Positions 33,417-43,272 of a stretch of DNA of 64,000 bases are shown piece after piece. The stretch is from the NCBI RefSeq assembly GCF_000967965.1, contig NZ_LACC01000011.1:310001-374000 (forward strand), written 5' to 3'. The position numbers were made by a program, and so were the translations under genes. Source of the DNA: Pseudomonas fluorescens (GTDB taxonomy: Bacteria; Pseudomonadota; Gammaproteobacteria; Pseudomonadales; Pseudomonadaceae). The notes under the pieces were generated by a model. The model was not told the DNA's origin and searched no databases. It saw nothing but the letters and a program-made list of their open reading frames with translations. Positions within the stretch are counted from its first letter, which is position 1, and each line of letters opens with the position of its first letter.

Positions 33417-34435
33417 GTGCAACACGTAGCCCCAAGGTTTCCGAGCGCGTGGCCCCGAAGGCCGCCGATCCGCAGCCGCAAAAGAAAAAACGCGATGATG
33501 ACGACGGTCCGGACTTTGCCACGTTGTTCCGTGCCTGGATCGAAAGTCATCGCGCCAGTCTGGTGGACAGCCTGCGCCGCCTGGGCAAGCAGCCCATCGG
33601 CAGTTTCTTCACCTGCATGGTGATGGCGGTGGCCCTGAGTTTGCCCATGGGGCTGTCACTTTTGCTAAGTAACGTCGAGCGTCTGGGTGGTTCCTGGCAG
33701 CGCGCGGCGCAGATTTCCCTGTATCTGGACCTTGAGGCCAAGCCGGCCGAAGGCGAATCGCTGCGCGATCAGATCAAGGGCATGCCTGGCGTCGCCGATG
33801 CCGAATATGTTGGCCGGGATCAAGCGCTGGAAGAGTTCCAGCAACAGTCCGGGCTGGGCGAGGCGCTCAAGGAATTGCCAGAGAACCCGCTGCCGGGCGT
33901 GGTCCTGGTGACGCCGGCCGAAGTCGACAAGCCGGCCCTTGAAGCATTAAGACAAAAACTATCCGAGCTGCCGAAGGTACAACAGGCGCAACTTGATTTA
34001 GTCTGGGTCGAGCGTCTGGCAGCCATCCTCAAGCTGGGTGACCGTTTTGTCTTCGGTCTGACCGTGCTTCTGGTTTCTGCATTACTTTTGGTGATAGGCA
34101 ATACCATTCGTCTTCATATTGAAAACCGCCGCACAGAGATAGAAGTGATTAAACTGGTCGGCGGCACTGACAGCTATGTGCGTAGGCCCTTTCTGTATAT
34201 GGGCGCGTTGTATGGCTTCGGTGCGGGGATTCTGTCCTGGGGTGTACTGGCGTTCGGCCTTGATTGGCTGAACGACGCGGTGGTAGGGCTGGCCGGATTG
34301 TACGGCAGTGATTTTGCGCTGGCTGGAGTGCCAGTTGCCGACGGTCTGTCTCTCTTGCTTGGCGCGGTGCTGTTGGGGTATATCGGTGCATGGATTGCAG
34401 TCGCACGCCACCTGAGGGAGCTTGCGCCTAAGTAG
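33413..34435 (+). CDS. ftsX: Cell division protein FtsX
   Basis: 340 aa. A long basic cytosolic N-terminus (PQPQKKKRDDDDGPDF) precedes TM1 near residues 70-90 (FFTCMVMAVALSLPMGL). A periplasmic loop carrying the PLPGVVLV-type FtsX domain follows, then three more membrane segments from about residue 215. LHIENRRTEIEVIKLVGGTDSYV is the conserved cytosolic loop that contacts FtsE. It is the last gene of ftsYEX; rpoH follows after a 120-base gap with its own promoter. Confidence 0.95.
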   Translation: MSATRSPKVSERVAPKAADPQPQKKKRDDDDGPDFATLFRAWIESHRASLVDSLRRLGKQPIGSFFTCMVMAVALSLPMGLSLLLSNVERLGGSWQRAAQISLYLDLEAKPAEGESLRDQIKGMPGVADAEYVGRDQALEEFQQQSGLGEALKELPENPLPGVVLVTPAEVDKPALEALRQKLSELPKVQQAQLDLVWVERLAAILKLGDRFVFGLTVLLVSALLLVIGNTIRLHIENRRTEIEVIKLVGGTDSYVRRPFLYMGALYGFGAGILSWGVLAFGLDWLNDAVVGLAGLYGSDFALAGVPVADGLSLLLGAVLLGYIGAWIAVARHLRELAPK

Positions 34436-34480
34436 TATCATTTTGCTCGTATTGACCTTTCAGCGTTTTTGGGTTTTAGG

Positions 34481-34507
34481 GAACTTGTCTTTCGGTTTCC
34501 GGTCAAT
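34481..34507 (+). promoter_or_regulatory. Candidate AlgU (sigma-E type) promoter of rpoH
   Basis: GAACTT (34481-34486), 16 bases, then TCAAT (34503-34507), resembling the GAACTT-N16-TCTGA pattern of AlgU promoters. In P. aeruginosa one rpoH promoter is known to be AlgU-dependent. The -10 match is partial. The start of transcription would be near 34514, about 42 bases before the rpoH ATG. A TTGACC at 34452 may be part of a separate sigma-70 promoter. Confidence 0.42.
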
Positions 34508-34555
34508 TTTCGCAGTGCTGAACTGCACGAGTTTGTAAGTCGGAGGTTTTTTCGT

Positions 34556-35410
34556 ATGACCAATTCTTTGCAACCTGCATATGCTCTGGTCCCGGGTGCG
34601 AACCTGGAGGCCTATGTGCACACCGTCAACAGCATTCCATTGCTGTCGCCGGAGCAGGAGCGTGAACTGGCCGAGAGTCTCTATTATGAGCAGGATTTGG
34701 GGGCGGCTCGGCAGATGGTGCTCGCCCACCTGCGTTTTGTCGTACATATCGCCCGTAGCTATTCCGGCTACGGTCTGGCTCAGGCTGACCTGATCCAGGA
34801 AGGCAACGTCGGCCTGATGAAGGCCGTGAAGCGCTTCAACCCGGAAATGGGCGTGCGCCTGGTGTCCTTTGCCGTGCACTGGATCAAGGCGGAAATCCAC
34901 GAGTTCATCCTGCGCAACTGGCGCATCGTGAAAGTCGCGACCACCAAGGCCCAGCGCAAGTTGTTCTTCAACCTGCGCAGCCAGAAGAAGCGTCTGGCCT
35001 GGCTGAACAACGAGGAAGTCCATCGCGTAGCGGAAAGCCTCGGTGTAGAGCCTCGGGAAGTGCGCGAGATGGAAAGCCGCCTGACTGGCCATGACATGGC
35101 CTTCGACCCGGCTGCCGAAGCGGACGACGACAGTGCTTTCCAGTCGCCGGCCAACTATCTGGAAGACCACCGGTACGACCCGGCCCGTCAACTGGAAGAT
35201 GCCGACTGGAGCGACAACTCCAACCACAACCTGCACGAAGCGCTGGAAGTGCTGGACGACCGCAGCCGTGACATCCTCTACCAGCGCTGGCTGGCGGAAG
35301 AAAAAGCCACGCTGCATGACCTGGCGCAGAAGTACAACGTGTCGGCCGAGCGTATTCGCCAACTCGAGAAGAGCGCGATGAACAAGCTCAAGTTGTCGAT
35401 CGCTGCGTAA
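34556..35410 (+). CDS. rpoH: Heat-shock sigma factor RpoH (sigma-32)
   Basis: 284 aa. Directs RNA polymerase to chaperone and protease promoters on heat or envelope stress. Region 2 contains [36 protein letters not shown] and [16 protein letters not shown]; the RpoH box is QRKLFFNLR; region 4 ends [16 protein letters not shown]. The ATG at 34556 with GGAGG upstream is chosen over 34469, because [20 protein letters not shown] is the family start. A strong terminator follows. Confidence 0.96.
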   Translation: MTNSLQPAYALVPGANLEAYVHTVNSIPLLSPEQERELAESLYYEQDLGAARQMVLAHLRFVVHIARSYSGYGLAQADLIQEGNVGLMKAVKRFNPEMGVRLVSFAVHWIKAEIHEFILRNWRIVKVATTKAQRKLFFNLRSQKKRLAWLNNEEVHRVAESLGVEPREVREMESRLTGHDMAFDPAAEADDDSAFQSPANYLEDHRYDPARQLEDADWSDNSNHNLHEALEVLDDRSRDILYQRWLAEEKATLHDLAQKYNVSAERIRQLEKSAMNKLKLSIAA

Positions 35411-35427
35411 CTGGCGAGCAGGCAATA

Positions 35428-35460
35428 AAAAACGCCCCGATCATTGATCGGGGCGTTTTT
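35428..35460 (+). terminator. Intrinsic terminator of rpoH
   Basis: AAAAACGCCCCGATCA pairs with TGATCGGGGCGTTTTT (35445-35460), ending in a T-run. The stem is GC-rich. The A-run at the left means it could also act on transcripts coming from mtgA on the other strand. Confidence 0.93.
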
Positions 35461-35492
35461 GTTTGTGCCTGATTTGTTTGCATCACATTGAA

Positions 35493-35520
35493 CCTGTGGG
35501 AGCAAGCTTGCTCCCACAGG
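35493..35520. repeat. Solitary REP palindrome
   Basis: A 28-base perfect palindrome with 14-bp arms and no loop; its core is GGGAGCAAGCTTGCTCCC. It lies between the rpoH terminator and the convergent mtgA gene. It is a fused pair of half-REPs, unlike the spaced doublets elsewhere in the window. Confidence 0.9.
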
Positions 35521-35551
35521 GATCTTCAGTGTTTCAAAAAATGGTGATCGG

Positions 35552-36274
35552 TTACTCGGCCCAAGGCGCCCGGCGCGAATCGTTCAGCCCGACCAGATAG
35601 CTGTCGCCACCCAGTTGGCTCATCTGCTGCCGAATCCAGCCCGCCCGACGCGAAACGTAGGAAGTCGGATGGCTCGCACTCCACACACGAGGATTGGGCA
35701 GTACGGCGGCCAACAAGCTCGATTGCTGACGGCTGAGGTTTCTGGCGCTCACACCAAAGTGATGCCGGGCCGCCGCTTCAGCGCCAAACACACCGTCATC
35801 CCACTCGACGCTGTTGAGGTACACCTCAAGAATCCGCTGCTTGGGCCAGAACACTTCGATCAGTCCGGTGAACCAGGCTTCCAGGCCTTTGCGCAGCCAG
35901 CTGCGGCCAGACCACAGGAACAGGTTCTTCGAGACTTGCTGGCTCAGGGTGCTGGCGCCACGGATCGAACCGCCGCGCTCGTTATGGGCAAACGCCGCCT
36001 GAATCGCGCCGATATCGAAGCCCCAATGTTCCGGGAATTTCTGGTCTTCGCCGGCAATCACCGCGACTTTCAGGTCATCAGAGATCTCGTCCCAGGGTTT
36101 CCAGGTCCGTTGCAGGTCGATGGGTTCACCGTCGAACCAGGACTCGATCTTGCGCTCGACCATTAGCATCGTCCCTGGCGGCGGTACCACGCGAAAGATC
36201 AGCACCAGCAATACGCTGCCACCCATGAACCAGAGCACGGCCTTGGAGAAATGACGGAAATAGATACGCAGCAT
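35552..36274 (-). CDS. mtgA: Monofunctional biosynthetic peptidoglycan transglycosylase
   Basis: 240 aa, a GT51-family membrane enzyme that polymerises lipid II glycan chains. An N-terminal membrane anchor (VLWFMGGSVLLVLIFRVV) is followed by the GT51 motifs: EDQKFPEHWGFD with the catalytic Glu, RGASTLSQQVSKNLFLW, RKGLEAWFTGLIE, KQRILEVYLN and GAEAAARHHFG. There is no transpeptidase domain, which defines MtgA. It is divergent from the DUF423 gene. Confidence 0.94.
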   Translation of the reverse strand: MLRIYFRHFSKAVLWFMGGSVLLVLIFRVVPPPGTMLMVERKIESWFDGEPIDLQRTWKPWDEISDDLKVAVIAGEDQKFPEHWGFDIGAIQAAFAHNERGGSIRGASTLSQQVSKNLFLWSGRSWLRKGLEAWFTGLIEVFWPKQRILEVYLNSVEWDDGVFGAEAAARHHFGVSARNLSRQQSSLLAAVLPNPRVWSASHPTSYVSRRAGWIRQQMSQLGGDSYLVGLNDSRRAPWAE

Positions 36275-36348
36275 AGAGATGGCTTGGCCGAACCCGTTGA
36301 GCGGGCCATTATACAGACCCTTTGGATCGAAACTGACTGGAGTTCTGC

Positions 36349-36720
36349 ATGCTGCGTGGCTTTCTGATACTGGCCGCTTTTTTCGGCTTCACCGGTGTCG
36401 GCCTCGGGGCCTTTGCCGCCCATGGCTTGAAGGACCGCCTGAGCGCCGAGTACCTGGCGATCTTCCACACCGGCGTCACCTATCAATTGGTTCACGCCCT
36501 GGCGTTGCTCGGTATCGCAGCGCTGGCCACGCAAATTCCCGGTCGACTCGCCACATGGGCCGCTGCGTCGTTTGCCATCGGTATCCTGCTGTTCTCCGGC
36601 AGCCTGTATGTATTGACGCTGACGGGCATCAGCAAGCTCGGCATCATCACCCCGTTCGGTGGCCTGGCCTTCCTGGTGGGCTGGTTTTGCCTCGGACTTG
36701 CCGCCTGGCGCCTGAGCTGA
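36349..36720 (+). CDS. DUF423 small integral membrane protein (YgdD-like)
   Basis: 123 aa with about four transmembrane helices. The conserved DUF423 motif GVGLGAFAAHGLKDRL near the N-terminus precedes FHTGVTYQLVHALALLG, which carries the family His residues, and a C-terminal ITPFGGLAFLVGWFCLG. Function is unknown. It sits between mtgA (divergent) and thiS (same strand, about 90 bases). Confidence 0.88.
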   Translation: MLRGFLILAAFFGFTGVGLGAFAAHGLKDRLSAEYLAIFHTGVTYQLVHALALLGIAALATQIPGRLATWAAASFAIGILLFSGSLYVLTLTGISKLGIITPFGGLAFLVGWFCLGLAAWRLS

Positions 36721-36810
36721 CTTAACGGTCCATTTCATGACGAATGGCTTGGGTCGACCTGACTGATCGGGCTAGAATGCCAGCCCCTAAAAATGATGGC
36801 GGCATCCGGC

Positions 36811-37011
36811 ATGCGCATTCAGTTGAACGGCGAATCCCTTGAACTGCCCGACGGTGAAACCGTTGCGGCCCTGCTGACCCGTCTGGACCTGACCGGACGC
36901 CGGGTGGCGGTCGAACTCAATCTGGATATCGTCCCGCGCAGTCAGCACGCAGACACCGCGTTGAACGACGGCGACAACGTCGAAGTCGTGCACGCCATCG
37001 GCGGCGGCTAG
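36811..37011 (+). CDS. thiS: Sulfur carrier protein ThiS
   Basis: 66 aa ubiquitin-like protein ending in the required Gly-Gly tail (VVHAIGGG), which is thiocarboxylated to give sulfur to ThiG for the thiazole of thiamine. The ATG at 36811 (MRIQLNGESLELPDGETV) is chosen; the start at 36793 would add six residues not usual in the family. thiG follows 60 bases downstream. No TPP riboswitch is recognisable upstream. Confidence 0.93.
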   Translation: MRIQLNGESLELPDGETVAALLTRLDLTGRRVAVELNLDIVPRSQHADTALNDGDNVEVVHAIGGG

Positions 37012-37071
37012 CAGCCTCGGCCCAGTGGCCACAGAATTCTGCAAGTACCTCACCCCTACAGAGGATTTCCC

Positions 37072-37866
37072 ATGAGCATCGTTCGCAGCGACAAGCCTTT
37101 CGTCCTGGCCGGTCGTACTTACCAGTCGCGTTTGCTGGTCGGTACCGGCAAGTACCGTGACATGGAAGAAACCCGCCTGGCCATCGAAGCCTCGGGTGCC
37201 GAGATCGTCACCTTCGCCGTACGCCGCACCAACCTTGGCCAGATCGAGGGCGAGCCGAACCTGCTCGATGTGCTGTCGCCGGATCGCTACACTTTCCTGC
37301 CGAACACCGCCGGTTGCTACGACGCCATCGAAGCCGTGCGCACCTGCCGCCTGGCCCGTGAGCTGCTCGATGGCCACAACCTGGTGAAGCTGGAAGTGCT
37401 GGCCGACCAGAAAACCCTGTTCCCCAACGTGATCGAAACCCTCAAGGCCGCCGAAACGCTGGTCAAGGAAGGCTTCGACGTGATGGTCTACACCAGTGAT
37501 GATCCGATCATCGCCCGTCAATTGGCGGAAATCGGCTGTATCGCGGTGATGCCGCTGGCCGGTCTGATCGGCTCCGGTCTGGGGATCTGTAATCCATACA
37601 ACCTGCAGATCATCCTCGAAGAAGCCAAAATCCCGGTGCTGGTGGATGCCGGTGTCGGTACCGCTTCCGACGCCACTATTGCCATGGAGCTGGGTTGTGA
37701 TGCGGTGCTGATGAACTCGGCCATTGCCCACGCCCAGCAGCCGGTCATGATGGCTGAAGCCATGAAACATGCGATCGTCGCAGGTCGCCTGGCCTACCTC
37801 GCCGGCCGCATGCCGAAAAAACTCTATGCCAGCGCCTCTTCGCCGCTGGATGGTCTGATCAAGTAA
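37072..37866 (+). CDS. thiG: Thiazole synthase
   Basis: 264 aa TIM-barrel enzyme that joins deoxyxylulose 5-phosphate, dehydroglycine and ThiS-thiocarboxylate into the thiamine thiazole. The Schiff-base Lys is in [10 protein letters not shown]. Other conserved parts: [48 protein letters not shown] and the phosphate-binding [17 protein letters not shown]. The spacer to trmB is 9 bases. Confidence 0.96.
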   Translation: MSIVRSDKPFVLAGRTYQSRLLVGTGKYRDMEETRLAIEASGAEIVTFAVRRTNLGQIEGEPNLLDVLSPDRYTFLPNTAGCYDAIEAVRTCRLARELLDGHNLVKLEVLADQKTLFPNVIETLKAAETLVKEGFDVMVYTSDDPIIARQLAEIGCIAVMPLAGLIGSGLGICNPYNLQIILEEAKIPVLVDAGVGTASDATIAMELGCDAVLMNSAIAHAQQPVMMAEAMKHAIVAGRLAYLAGRMPKKLYASASSPLDGLIK

Positions 37867-37875
37867 GAGCCATTG

Positions 37876-38601
37876 ATGACTGAATCGAACGACACGCCAA
37901 TCCAGACGGAAGAAGGCGACGAGCGCCAACACCGCCGCATCAAGAGTTTCGTGATGCGCGCCGGGCGCATGACCGAAGGCCAGCAAAAGGGCCTGGAGCA
38001 GGGCACTCCGCTGTTCGTGCTGCCGCTGGCCGATGCGCCGGTGGATTTCGACCAGGTGTTCGGTCGCTCGGCACCGCGCTCGCTGGAAATCGGTTTCGGT
38101 ATGGGCCATTCGCTGCTGGAAATGGCAGCGGCTTCACCGGATCAGGATTTCATCGGCGTCGAAGTGCACCGTCCGGGTGTCGGTGCGTTGCTCAATGGCG
38201 TGCTGACGCAAGGCCTGACCAACCTGCGGGTCTACGATTGCGATGCGATCGAAGTGCTCAACCGCTGCGTGGCCGATAACAGCCTCGATCGCCTGATGCT
38301 GTTCTTCCCGGATCCGTGGCACAAGAGCCGTCACCACAAGCGCCGTATCGTTCAGGCGTCATTCGCTGAGTTGGTGCGCAGCAAGTTGAAAGTCGGCGGC
38401 ATTCTGCATATGGCCACTGACTGGGAGCCGTACGCCGAGTACATGCTGGAAGTGATGAGCGTCGCGCCGGGTTACCGCAACCTCGCTGAAGACGGCAAGT
38501 GCGTGCCGCGCCCGGCCGAGCGCCCGATCACCAAGTTCGAACGCCGTGGCGAACGTCTTGGGCATGGTGTGTGGGATTTGAAGTTCGAGAAACAGTCCTA
38601 A
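37876..38601 (+). CDS. trmB: tRNA (guanine-46-N7)-methyltransferase
   Basis: 241 aa from ATG 37876 (a TTG directly before it is in frame). SAM-dependent. SAM motif [29 protein letters not shown], and the catalytic and tRNA-binding [31 protein letters not shown] and the C-terminal [16 protein letters not shown] complete the family pattern. Downstream of thiSG, as in PAO1. A REP doublet follows the stop. Confidence 0.95.
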   Translation: MTESNDTPIQTEEGDERQHRRIKSFVMRAGRMTEGQQKGLEQGTPLFVLPLADAPVDFDQVFGRSAPRSLEIGFGMGHSLLEMAAASPDQDFIGVEVHRPGVGALLNGVLTQGLTNLRVYDCDAIEVLNRCVADNSLDRLMLFFPDPWHKSRHHKRRIVQASFAELVRSKLKVGGILHMATDWEPYAEYMLEVMSVAPGYRNLAEDGKCVPRPAERPITKFERRGERLGHGVWDLKFEKQS

Positions 38602-38618
38602 GCCGTAATGCTGTAAAA

Positions 38619-38712
38619 ACTGTAGGAGCGAGCCTGCTCGCGATGAGGCCATGACATTCAACATCTGAGTTGACTGTCAGACCGCTATCGCGAGCAGGCT
38701 CGCTCCTACAGT
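38619..38712. repeat. REP doublet, GCGAGCAGGCTC family
   Basis: Arms ACTGTAGGAGCGAGCCTGCT (from 38619) and AGCAGGCTCGCTCCTACAGT (ending 38712), about 45 bases apart. It lies between convergent trmB and the DUF3392 gene. Confidence 0.88.
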
Positions 38713-38734
38713 TGTTTTGTATTCGGCAAAAAAA

Positions 38735-39058
38735 TCAGCGGCGGTCAGCGACCACGCCAATCAACACCAGCACCACCAGCAACACCGGCGCCAGGCTGTA
38801 GTTGTTGAACTGGCTCAAGCCGCGCACGACCCACGGCGTGGCGTAGATCAGTGCCGCGCCGCTGCCGATCATGCACAGCAGGGACATCAGCGGCACGCGC
38901 AACGCGCCGGCGATGCTGCCCAGGCGCTGCTCGACCCAGCCTTTGAAATCCGCACCGAACAGCACCAGCAGGCAGCCCACCAAGGCCAGGGCGATTTCCG
39001 AGAGGTTGCTGCGGCTCCAGCGAGACACGGTGGCAAGCAGGTCGAGTACCAAATCCAT
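38735..39058 (-). CDS. DUF3392 membrane protein
   Basis: 107 aa with about three hydrophobic helices: LALVGCLLVLFGADF, LMSLLCMIGSGAALIYATPWVV and APVLLVVLVLIGVVA. It matches the short DUF3392 family found next to hemW in pseudomonads. Function is unknown. It lies 9 bases after the hemW stop on the same strand, so it ends the hemW-rdgB operon. Confidence 0.82.
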   Translation of the reverse strand: MDLVLDLLATVSRWSRSNLSEIALALVGCLLVLFGADFKGWVEQRLGSIAGALRVPLMSLLCMIGSGAALIYATPWVVRGLSQFNNYSLAPVLLVVLVLIGVVADRR

Positions 39059-39067
39059 TCGATTTCC

Positions 39068-40273
39068 TTATGTCAGAAATTTCTGCAGCAAGTCGTTGAG
39101 GAAGAGTTGTCCGCGCATCGTGGCTACCAGACGTGACGGTTCGACCTGCAACAGGCCGCTTTGTTCGGCTTCACGGCGGCCTTCAGCAAGGCTTTCCAGC
39201 GTCATGCCGGTACGTTCCGGGTACAGCCGCGATTCGACGCCTTCAGTCAGGCGCAGCGCGTTCATCAGGAATTCGAACGGCATTTCATCGTTGCCCAGCG
39301 CTTTCTCGCCAGCCAGGAAATTCTTCGCCGGATTCAGGTAATCCTTCGGCAGGCGCGTCTTCCAGGTGCGAATGATGCGTCCGTCCGGATGACTGAGCTT
39401 GCCATGGGCGCCGGCGCCGATGCCAATGAAGTCGCCAAAACTCCAGTAATTGAGGTTGTGGCGCGCCGGGCGACCGGGCAGGGCGTAGGCCGAGACTTCG
39501 TATTGCGCGTAACCGTGTTCGGCGAGCAGCGCTTGCCCGGCTTCCTGAATGTCCCACAGCGTGTCGTCTTCCGGCAGTGTCGGCGGCTGGTTCCAGAACA
39601 CCGTGTTCGGTTCCAGGGTCAGTTGATACCACGACAGGTGTGTCGGTTTCAGGGCGATGGCTGTGCGCAGGTCCGCCAAGGCATCGTCCAGGGACTGATT
39701 CGGCAAGCCATGCATCAAGTCCAGGTTGAAGTTGTCGAACCCGGCCTGCCGCGCCATGCCGGCGGCACGTACGGCTTCGTCGCCGTTGTGGATCCGCCCC
39801 AGGGCCTCAAGCTTTTCTTGCTGGAAGCTCTGGATGCCGATCGACAGGCGATTGATCCCCAGTTTCCGGTACGCGACGAACTTGTCTTGCTCGAACGTCC
39901 CCGGATTGGCTTCCAGCGTGATTTCGATGTCGCTGGCAAACGGAATGCGCTGTTCGACGCCTTTGAGCAAGCGCCCCAGCGAATCAGCGCTGAACAGGCT
40001 TGGCGTGCCGCCACCAAAGAAAATCGAGCTCAGCTCACGACCATAAACGGCGTGCAGGTCCTGATCGAGATCGGCCAGCAAGGCGTCGACGTACTCTTCT
40101 TCCGGCAGCACGGGGCTGGCGGTGTGGGAGTTGAAGTCGCAATAAGGGCATTTGCGCACGCACCACGGGATGTGGATGTACAGCGCCAGCGGCGGCAGCA
40201 CAGGCAGGGCCGCCCGAGGCGATTGAGCGTCGCCGCCGAAGATCAGCGGCGACGCGGATGATTCACGGGTCAT
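39068..40273 (-). CDS. hemW: Heme chaperone HemW (radical SAM)
   Basis: 401 aa. It is related to coproporphyrinogen dehydrogenase HemN but belongs to the HemW branch that binds heme and delivers it to respiratory proteins. Radical-SAM cluster motif [10 protein letters not shown] with the usual following [29 protein letters not shown] is a conserved C-terminal block. The start at 40273 overlaps the rdgB stop by four bases (ATGA). The in-frame start at 40507 lies inside rdgB and is rejected. Confidence 0.92.
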   Translation of the reverse strand: MTRESSASPLIFGGDAQSPRAALPVLPPLALYIHIPWCVRKCPYCDFNSHTASPVLPEEEYVDALLADLDQDLHAVYGRELSSIFFGGGTPSLFSADSLGRLLKGVEQRIPFASDIEITLEANPGTFEQDKFVAYRKLGINRLSIGIQSFQQEKLEALGRIHNGDEAVRAAGMARQAGFDNFNLDLMHGLPNQSLDDALADLRTAIALKPTHLSWYQLTLEPNTVFWNQPPTLPEDDTLWDIQEAGQALLAEHGYAQYEVSAYALPGRPARHNLNYWSFGDFIGIGAGAHGKLSHPDGRIIRTWKTRLPKDYLNPAKNFLAGEKALGNDEMPFEFLMNALRLTEGVESRLYPERTGMTLESLAEGRREAEQSGLLQVEPSRLVATMRGQLFLNDLLQKFLT

Positions 40274-40866
40274 TTCAAGCCCAGACGCTGGCGCAGCAGA
40301 TCCATTGCACGGGCTCGGTGGCTGATCTGGTTCTTGTCGCCAGGGCTCATTTCGGCACTGGAGCAATCGCGCTCCGGCACCCAGAACAGCGGGTCGTAGC
40401 CAAAACCGTGCTCGCCGCTGGCCTGGGTCAGGATTCGCCCATGCCACAGACCTTCGCAGAGGATCGGCAGCGGATCGTCGGCGTGGCGCACCAGTGCCAG
40501 CACGCATACGAACTGCGCGCCGCGTTCGGCTTCAGGCACGACTTTCAACACGTCGAGCAGCTTGGCGTTGTTCGCCGCATCGCCCTTGCCGTCGGCATAA
40601 CGCGCCGAGTAGATACCTGGCGCGCCGCCAAGGAAATCTACCGCCAGCCCTGAGTCGTCGGCCAGCGCCGGCAGGCCGGAAATGCGCGCGGCATTGCGGG
40701 CCTTGAGGATGGCGTTCTCGACGAACGACAAACCAGTCTCTTCAGGTTCGACGCTGCTGAACTCGCCAATCGAGCGCAGATGCACCGACTCGCCGAGCAT
40801 GGCCTGGAGTTCCTTGAGTTTGCCGGCGTTATGGCTGGCCAGTACGAGTTGCGTGAAGTTGATCAT
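40270..40866 (-). CDS. rdgB: XTP/dITP pyrophosphatase RdgB (HAM1 family)
   Basis: 198 aa. Hydrolyses non-canonical purine triphosphates (XTP, dITP, ITP) to monophosphates. Motifs: [69 protein letters not shown] and SHRARAM. Full length. It overlaps the DUF4426 gene and hemW by four bases each. Confidence 0.95.
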   Translation of the reverse strand: MINFTQLVLASHNAGKLKELQAMLGESVHLRSIGEFSSVEPEETGLSFVENAILKARNAARISGLPALADDSGLAVDFLGGAPGIYSARYADGKGDAANNAKLLDVLKVVPEAERGAQFVCVLALVRHADDPLPILCEGLWHGRILTQASGEHGFGYDPLFWVPERDCSSAEMSPGDKNQISHRARAMDLLRQRLGLK

Positions 40867-41297
40867 TGGCCAGGGAAGAGCTCTTGGTTGAAATTGATGG
40901 TGTTGATCTTGTCGCCGGTCTGCACCTTGATGTCGAAGGTGCGGACTTCCTGCTGGGGTACTGGGTATTGGGCGATGTAGTAGATCGCTCCTTGCTCGGT
41001 GACCTGCTTGAAGTTCAGTGTGTAGCTTTGGCTGGTCAGGTCTTTGACGGTGCCGCTGACCTCGGCCGTCATCGGCGTGCCGGCCTTGATCACCGTAATG
41101 TTGATCACGCCCTGATCCTTGCTGCGGGTCAGTTGGGCGGCCTTGGCAACGTCCGGTAGCAGGTAGGTGGAGTTGAAGGTGTTGTAGTGCACCGTCACGT
41201 CACCGAAGGTTTCCTTGCGTTCGCTCTTGATGGCGTCGGCGGCCATGGTGGTGACGCTCAGGCAGGCAGTGAGTAGAAACAACGCTAGACGACCCAT
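40863..41297 (-). CDS. DUF4426 periplasmic protein
   Basis: 144 aa with a clear signal peptide ([19 protein letters not shown]). The mature protein is beta-rich with no Cys and no catalytic motif, fitting the DUF4426 family ([34 protein letters not shown] at the end). It lies between metW and rdgB on the same strand and overlaps rdgB by four bases. Function is unknown. Confidence 0.82.
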   Translation of the reverse strand: MGRLALFLLTACLSVTTMAADAIKSERKETFGDVTVHYNTFNSTYLLPDVAKAAQLTRSKDQGVINITVIKAGTPMTAEVSGTVKDLTSQSYTLNFKQVTEQGAIYYIAQYPVPQQEVRTFDIKVQTGDKINTINFNQELFPGQ

Positions 41298-41323
41298 GAT
41301 CGTTCTCCTTGAAATAGGGTGGA

Positions 41324-41944
41324 TCAGACTGCGACCCTGTGGTCGGAAAGTCCCGGGCTGCTGACCCGGTAGATGCCGATCTCACCTAACAGATTAGGCC
41401 ATAGCTTGCTGGCCCACCCGTGCCGATGTTGTTGATCCACGGCCAGCCGATCAATGACCTTCGCTTCACGTTCGCGACACAAGGCTTCAAAGTCGGCGAA
41501 GGTGCAGAAGTGAATGTTCGGCGTGTTGTACCAGGTGTACGGCAGGAACTCGGAAACCGGCATGCGGCCCTTGCTCGCCAGGTACCAGCGGCAGCGCCAG
41601 TGACCGAAATTCGGGAAAGTGATGATGCACTGACGGCCGACGCGCAGCATTTCCTCGAGGATCCTGTCCGGGTAGTGCACCGCTTGCAGCGCCTGGGTCA
41701 TGACCACGACATCGAAACTGTTGCTGGCAAAGTTGCCCAGGCCCTTGTCCAGGTCCTGTTCGATGACGTTGATGCCCTTGGCCACGCACTCGGCGATGTT
41801 GTCGGCATCGTTTTCCAGGCCATAGCCGGTGACTTGCTTGTTGTCGCGCAGCCAGGTCAGCAGTTCGCCATCGCCGCACCCGAGGTCGAGCACGCGGCTG
41901 CCGGCGGGGATCCATTCCTGGATGATTTCCAGATCAGCTCTCAT
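41324..41944 (-). CDS. metW: Methionine biosynthesis protein MetW
   Basis: 206 aa, a small methyltransferase-like protein. SAM-type motif VLDLGCGDGELLTWLRD, then YGLENDADNIAEC, VVMTQALQAVHYPDRILEEMLRV and TFPNFGHWRCRWYL, the MetW signature. In pseudomonads metW is coupled to metX (7 bases apart here) and is needed for full homoserine acyltransferase activity. It is probably a regulator or partner of MetX and not an independent enzyme. Confidence 0.93.
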   Translation of the reverse strand: MRADLEIIQEWIPAGSRVLDLGCGDGELLTWLRDNKQVTGYGLENDADNIAECVAKGINVIEQDLDKGLGNFASNSFDVVVMTQALQAVHYPDRILEEMLRVGRQCIITFPNFGHWRCRWYLASKGRMPVSEFLPYTWYNTPNIHFCTFADFEALCREREAKVIDRLAVDQQHRHGWASKLWPNLLGEIGIYRVSSPGLSDHRVAV

Positions 41945-41951
41945 GGCTTTC

Positions 41952-43091
41952 TCACAACGTAATGCGGTTCATGTAATTGCCGAATGCCTGCAGGTAGCGC
42001 GGGATCGGAATCAGGAAGGCGTCGTGGCCTTGCGGAGCGTCGATCTCGAGGTAGCAGACGTCCTTGCGCGCGGCCATCAGCGCATCCACCAGTTCCCGCG
42101 AGCGGGCAGGGGAGAAGCGCCAGTCGGTGGTGAACGACATCACGCAGAACTTGGCCTTGGCACCTTCAAAGGTTTTGGCCAGGTTATCGTCGAAGTTCGC
42201 CGCAGGATCGAAGTAATCGAGCGCCTTGGTCATCAACAGGTACGTGTTGGCGTCGAAGCGCCCGGAGAACTCTTCGCCCTGATAGCGCAGGTAGCTTTCC
42301 ACCTGGAATTCGACGCTGTGGAAGTCGTAGTTGAGCTTCTCGCTCTTGAGCCCGCGGCCGAATTTCTCGCCCATGGAATCGTCGGAAAGGTAGGTGATGT
42401 GCCCGACCATCCGCGCCAGCATCAGGCCGCGCTTGGGGATCACGTTGTGTTCCTGGAACGAACCGCCGTGGAATTCAGGGTCGGTGAGGATCGCCTGGCG
42501 CGCCACTTCGTTGAACGCGATGTTCTGCGCCGACAGCTTGGGCGCCGAGGCGATGGCCAGGCAATGACGGATGCGGTCTGGGTAGGTGATGCTCCATTGC
42601 ATCGCCTGCATGCCGCCGAGGCTGCCGCCGATCACGGCCGCGAACTGGGCGATGCCGAGGCGATCCGCCAGGCGCGCCTGGCTGTGCACCCAATCCTCGA
42701 CGGTCAACACCGGGAAGTCGGCGCCGAACGGCTTGCCGGTCTCCGGGTTGATGCTGCTCGGGCCAGTGGAGCCGTTGCAGCCGCCGAGGTTGTTCAGGCT
42801 GACCACGAAGAACTTGCTGGTGTCGATCGGCTTGCCGGGGCCGATGCAGCTGTCCCACCAACCGGGCTTGCGGTCGTCGACGCTGTGATAACCGGCGGCG
42901 TGGTGGTGACCGGACAGGGCGTGGCAGATCAGCACGGCGTTGCTCGCCGTGGCGTTGAGCGTGCCGTAGGTTTCGTAAATCAGGTCATAGGCCGGGAGCG
43001 AACGTCCACAGGCCAACGCCAGGGGTTCGCTGAAGTGCGCCACTTGCGGCGTCACCAGACCAACAGAATCGGGGGGAAAGGCAGCTGGCAT
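41952..43091 (-). CDS. metX: Homoserine O-succinyltransferase (MetX family)
   Basis: 379 aa alpha/beta-hydrolase acyltransferase of methionine synthesis. Nucleophile elbow [12 protein letters not shown] (Ser), [13 protein letters not shown], and the Asp and His in DWRFSP and APQGHDAFL. In Pseudomonas this MetX uses succinyl-CoA, although the fold is the same as the acetyltransferases. The ATG at 43091 ([13 protein letters not shown]) has CAGGG just upstream; the ATG at 43106 has no Shine-Dalgarno. Confidence 0.93.
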   Translation of the reverse strand: MPAAFPPDSVGLVTPQVAHFSEPLALACGRSLPAYDLIYETYGTLNATASNAVLICHALSGHHHAAGYHSVDDRKPGWWDSCIGPGKPIDTSKFFVVSLNNLGGCNGSTGPSSINPETGKPFGADFPVLTVEDWVHSQARLADRLGIAQFAAVIGGSLGGMQAMQWSITYPDRIRHCLAIASAPKLSAQNIAFNEVARQAILTDPEFHGGSFQEHNVIPKRGLMLARMVGHITYLSDDSMGEKFGRGLKSEKLNYDFHSVEFQVESYLRYQGEEFSGRFDANTYLLMTKALDYFDPAANFDDNLAKTFEGAKAKFCVMSFTTDWRFSPARSRELVDALMAARKDVCYLEIDAPQGHDAFLIPIPRYLQAFGNYMNRITL

Positions 43092-43192
43092 CGACCCTGC
43101 TCTCATTGAAATGAGGCGTAAGTCTAAAGACCGCTGGGGTTAGCGGCAAGCAAAGGTCCGAGCTGTTTTCCTCCAGCTGTAACGAGGTGTAT

Positions 43193-43260
43193 TCATTGCG
43201 AGCAGGCTCGCTCCCACAGGGATTGCATTTCAGATGTGGAAGCGAGCCTGCTCGCGATGA
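43193..43260. repeat. REP doublet, GCGAGCAGGCTC family
   Basis: Arms TCATTGCGAGCAGGCTCGCT (from 43193) and AGCGAGCCTGCTCGCGATGA (ending 43260), with about 16 bases between them after the flanking CCCACA/TGTGGA. It separates metX from the DUF167 gene. Confidence 0.86.
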
Positions 43261-43272
43261 ACGATGACGCGG

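Noticed and set aside
36721..36810. TPP riboswitch upstream of thiS
   Set aside because: The gap is only 90 bases and I see no THI-box sequence; no support for a riboswitch.
39068..40507. Longer hemW starting at 40507
   Set aside because: The extra 78 residues lie inside rdgB and are Arg/Ala/Pro-rich; ATG 40273 overlaps the rdgB stop by four bases, like the other junctions in this operon.
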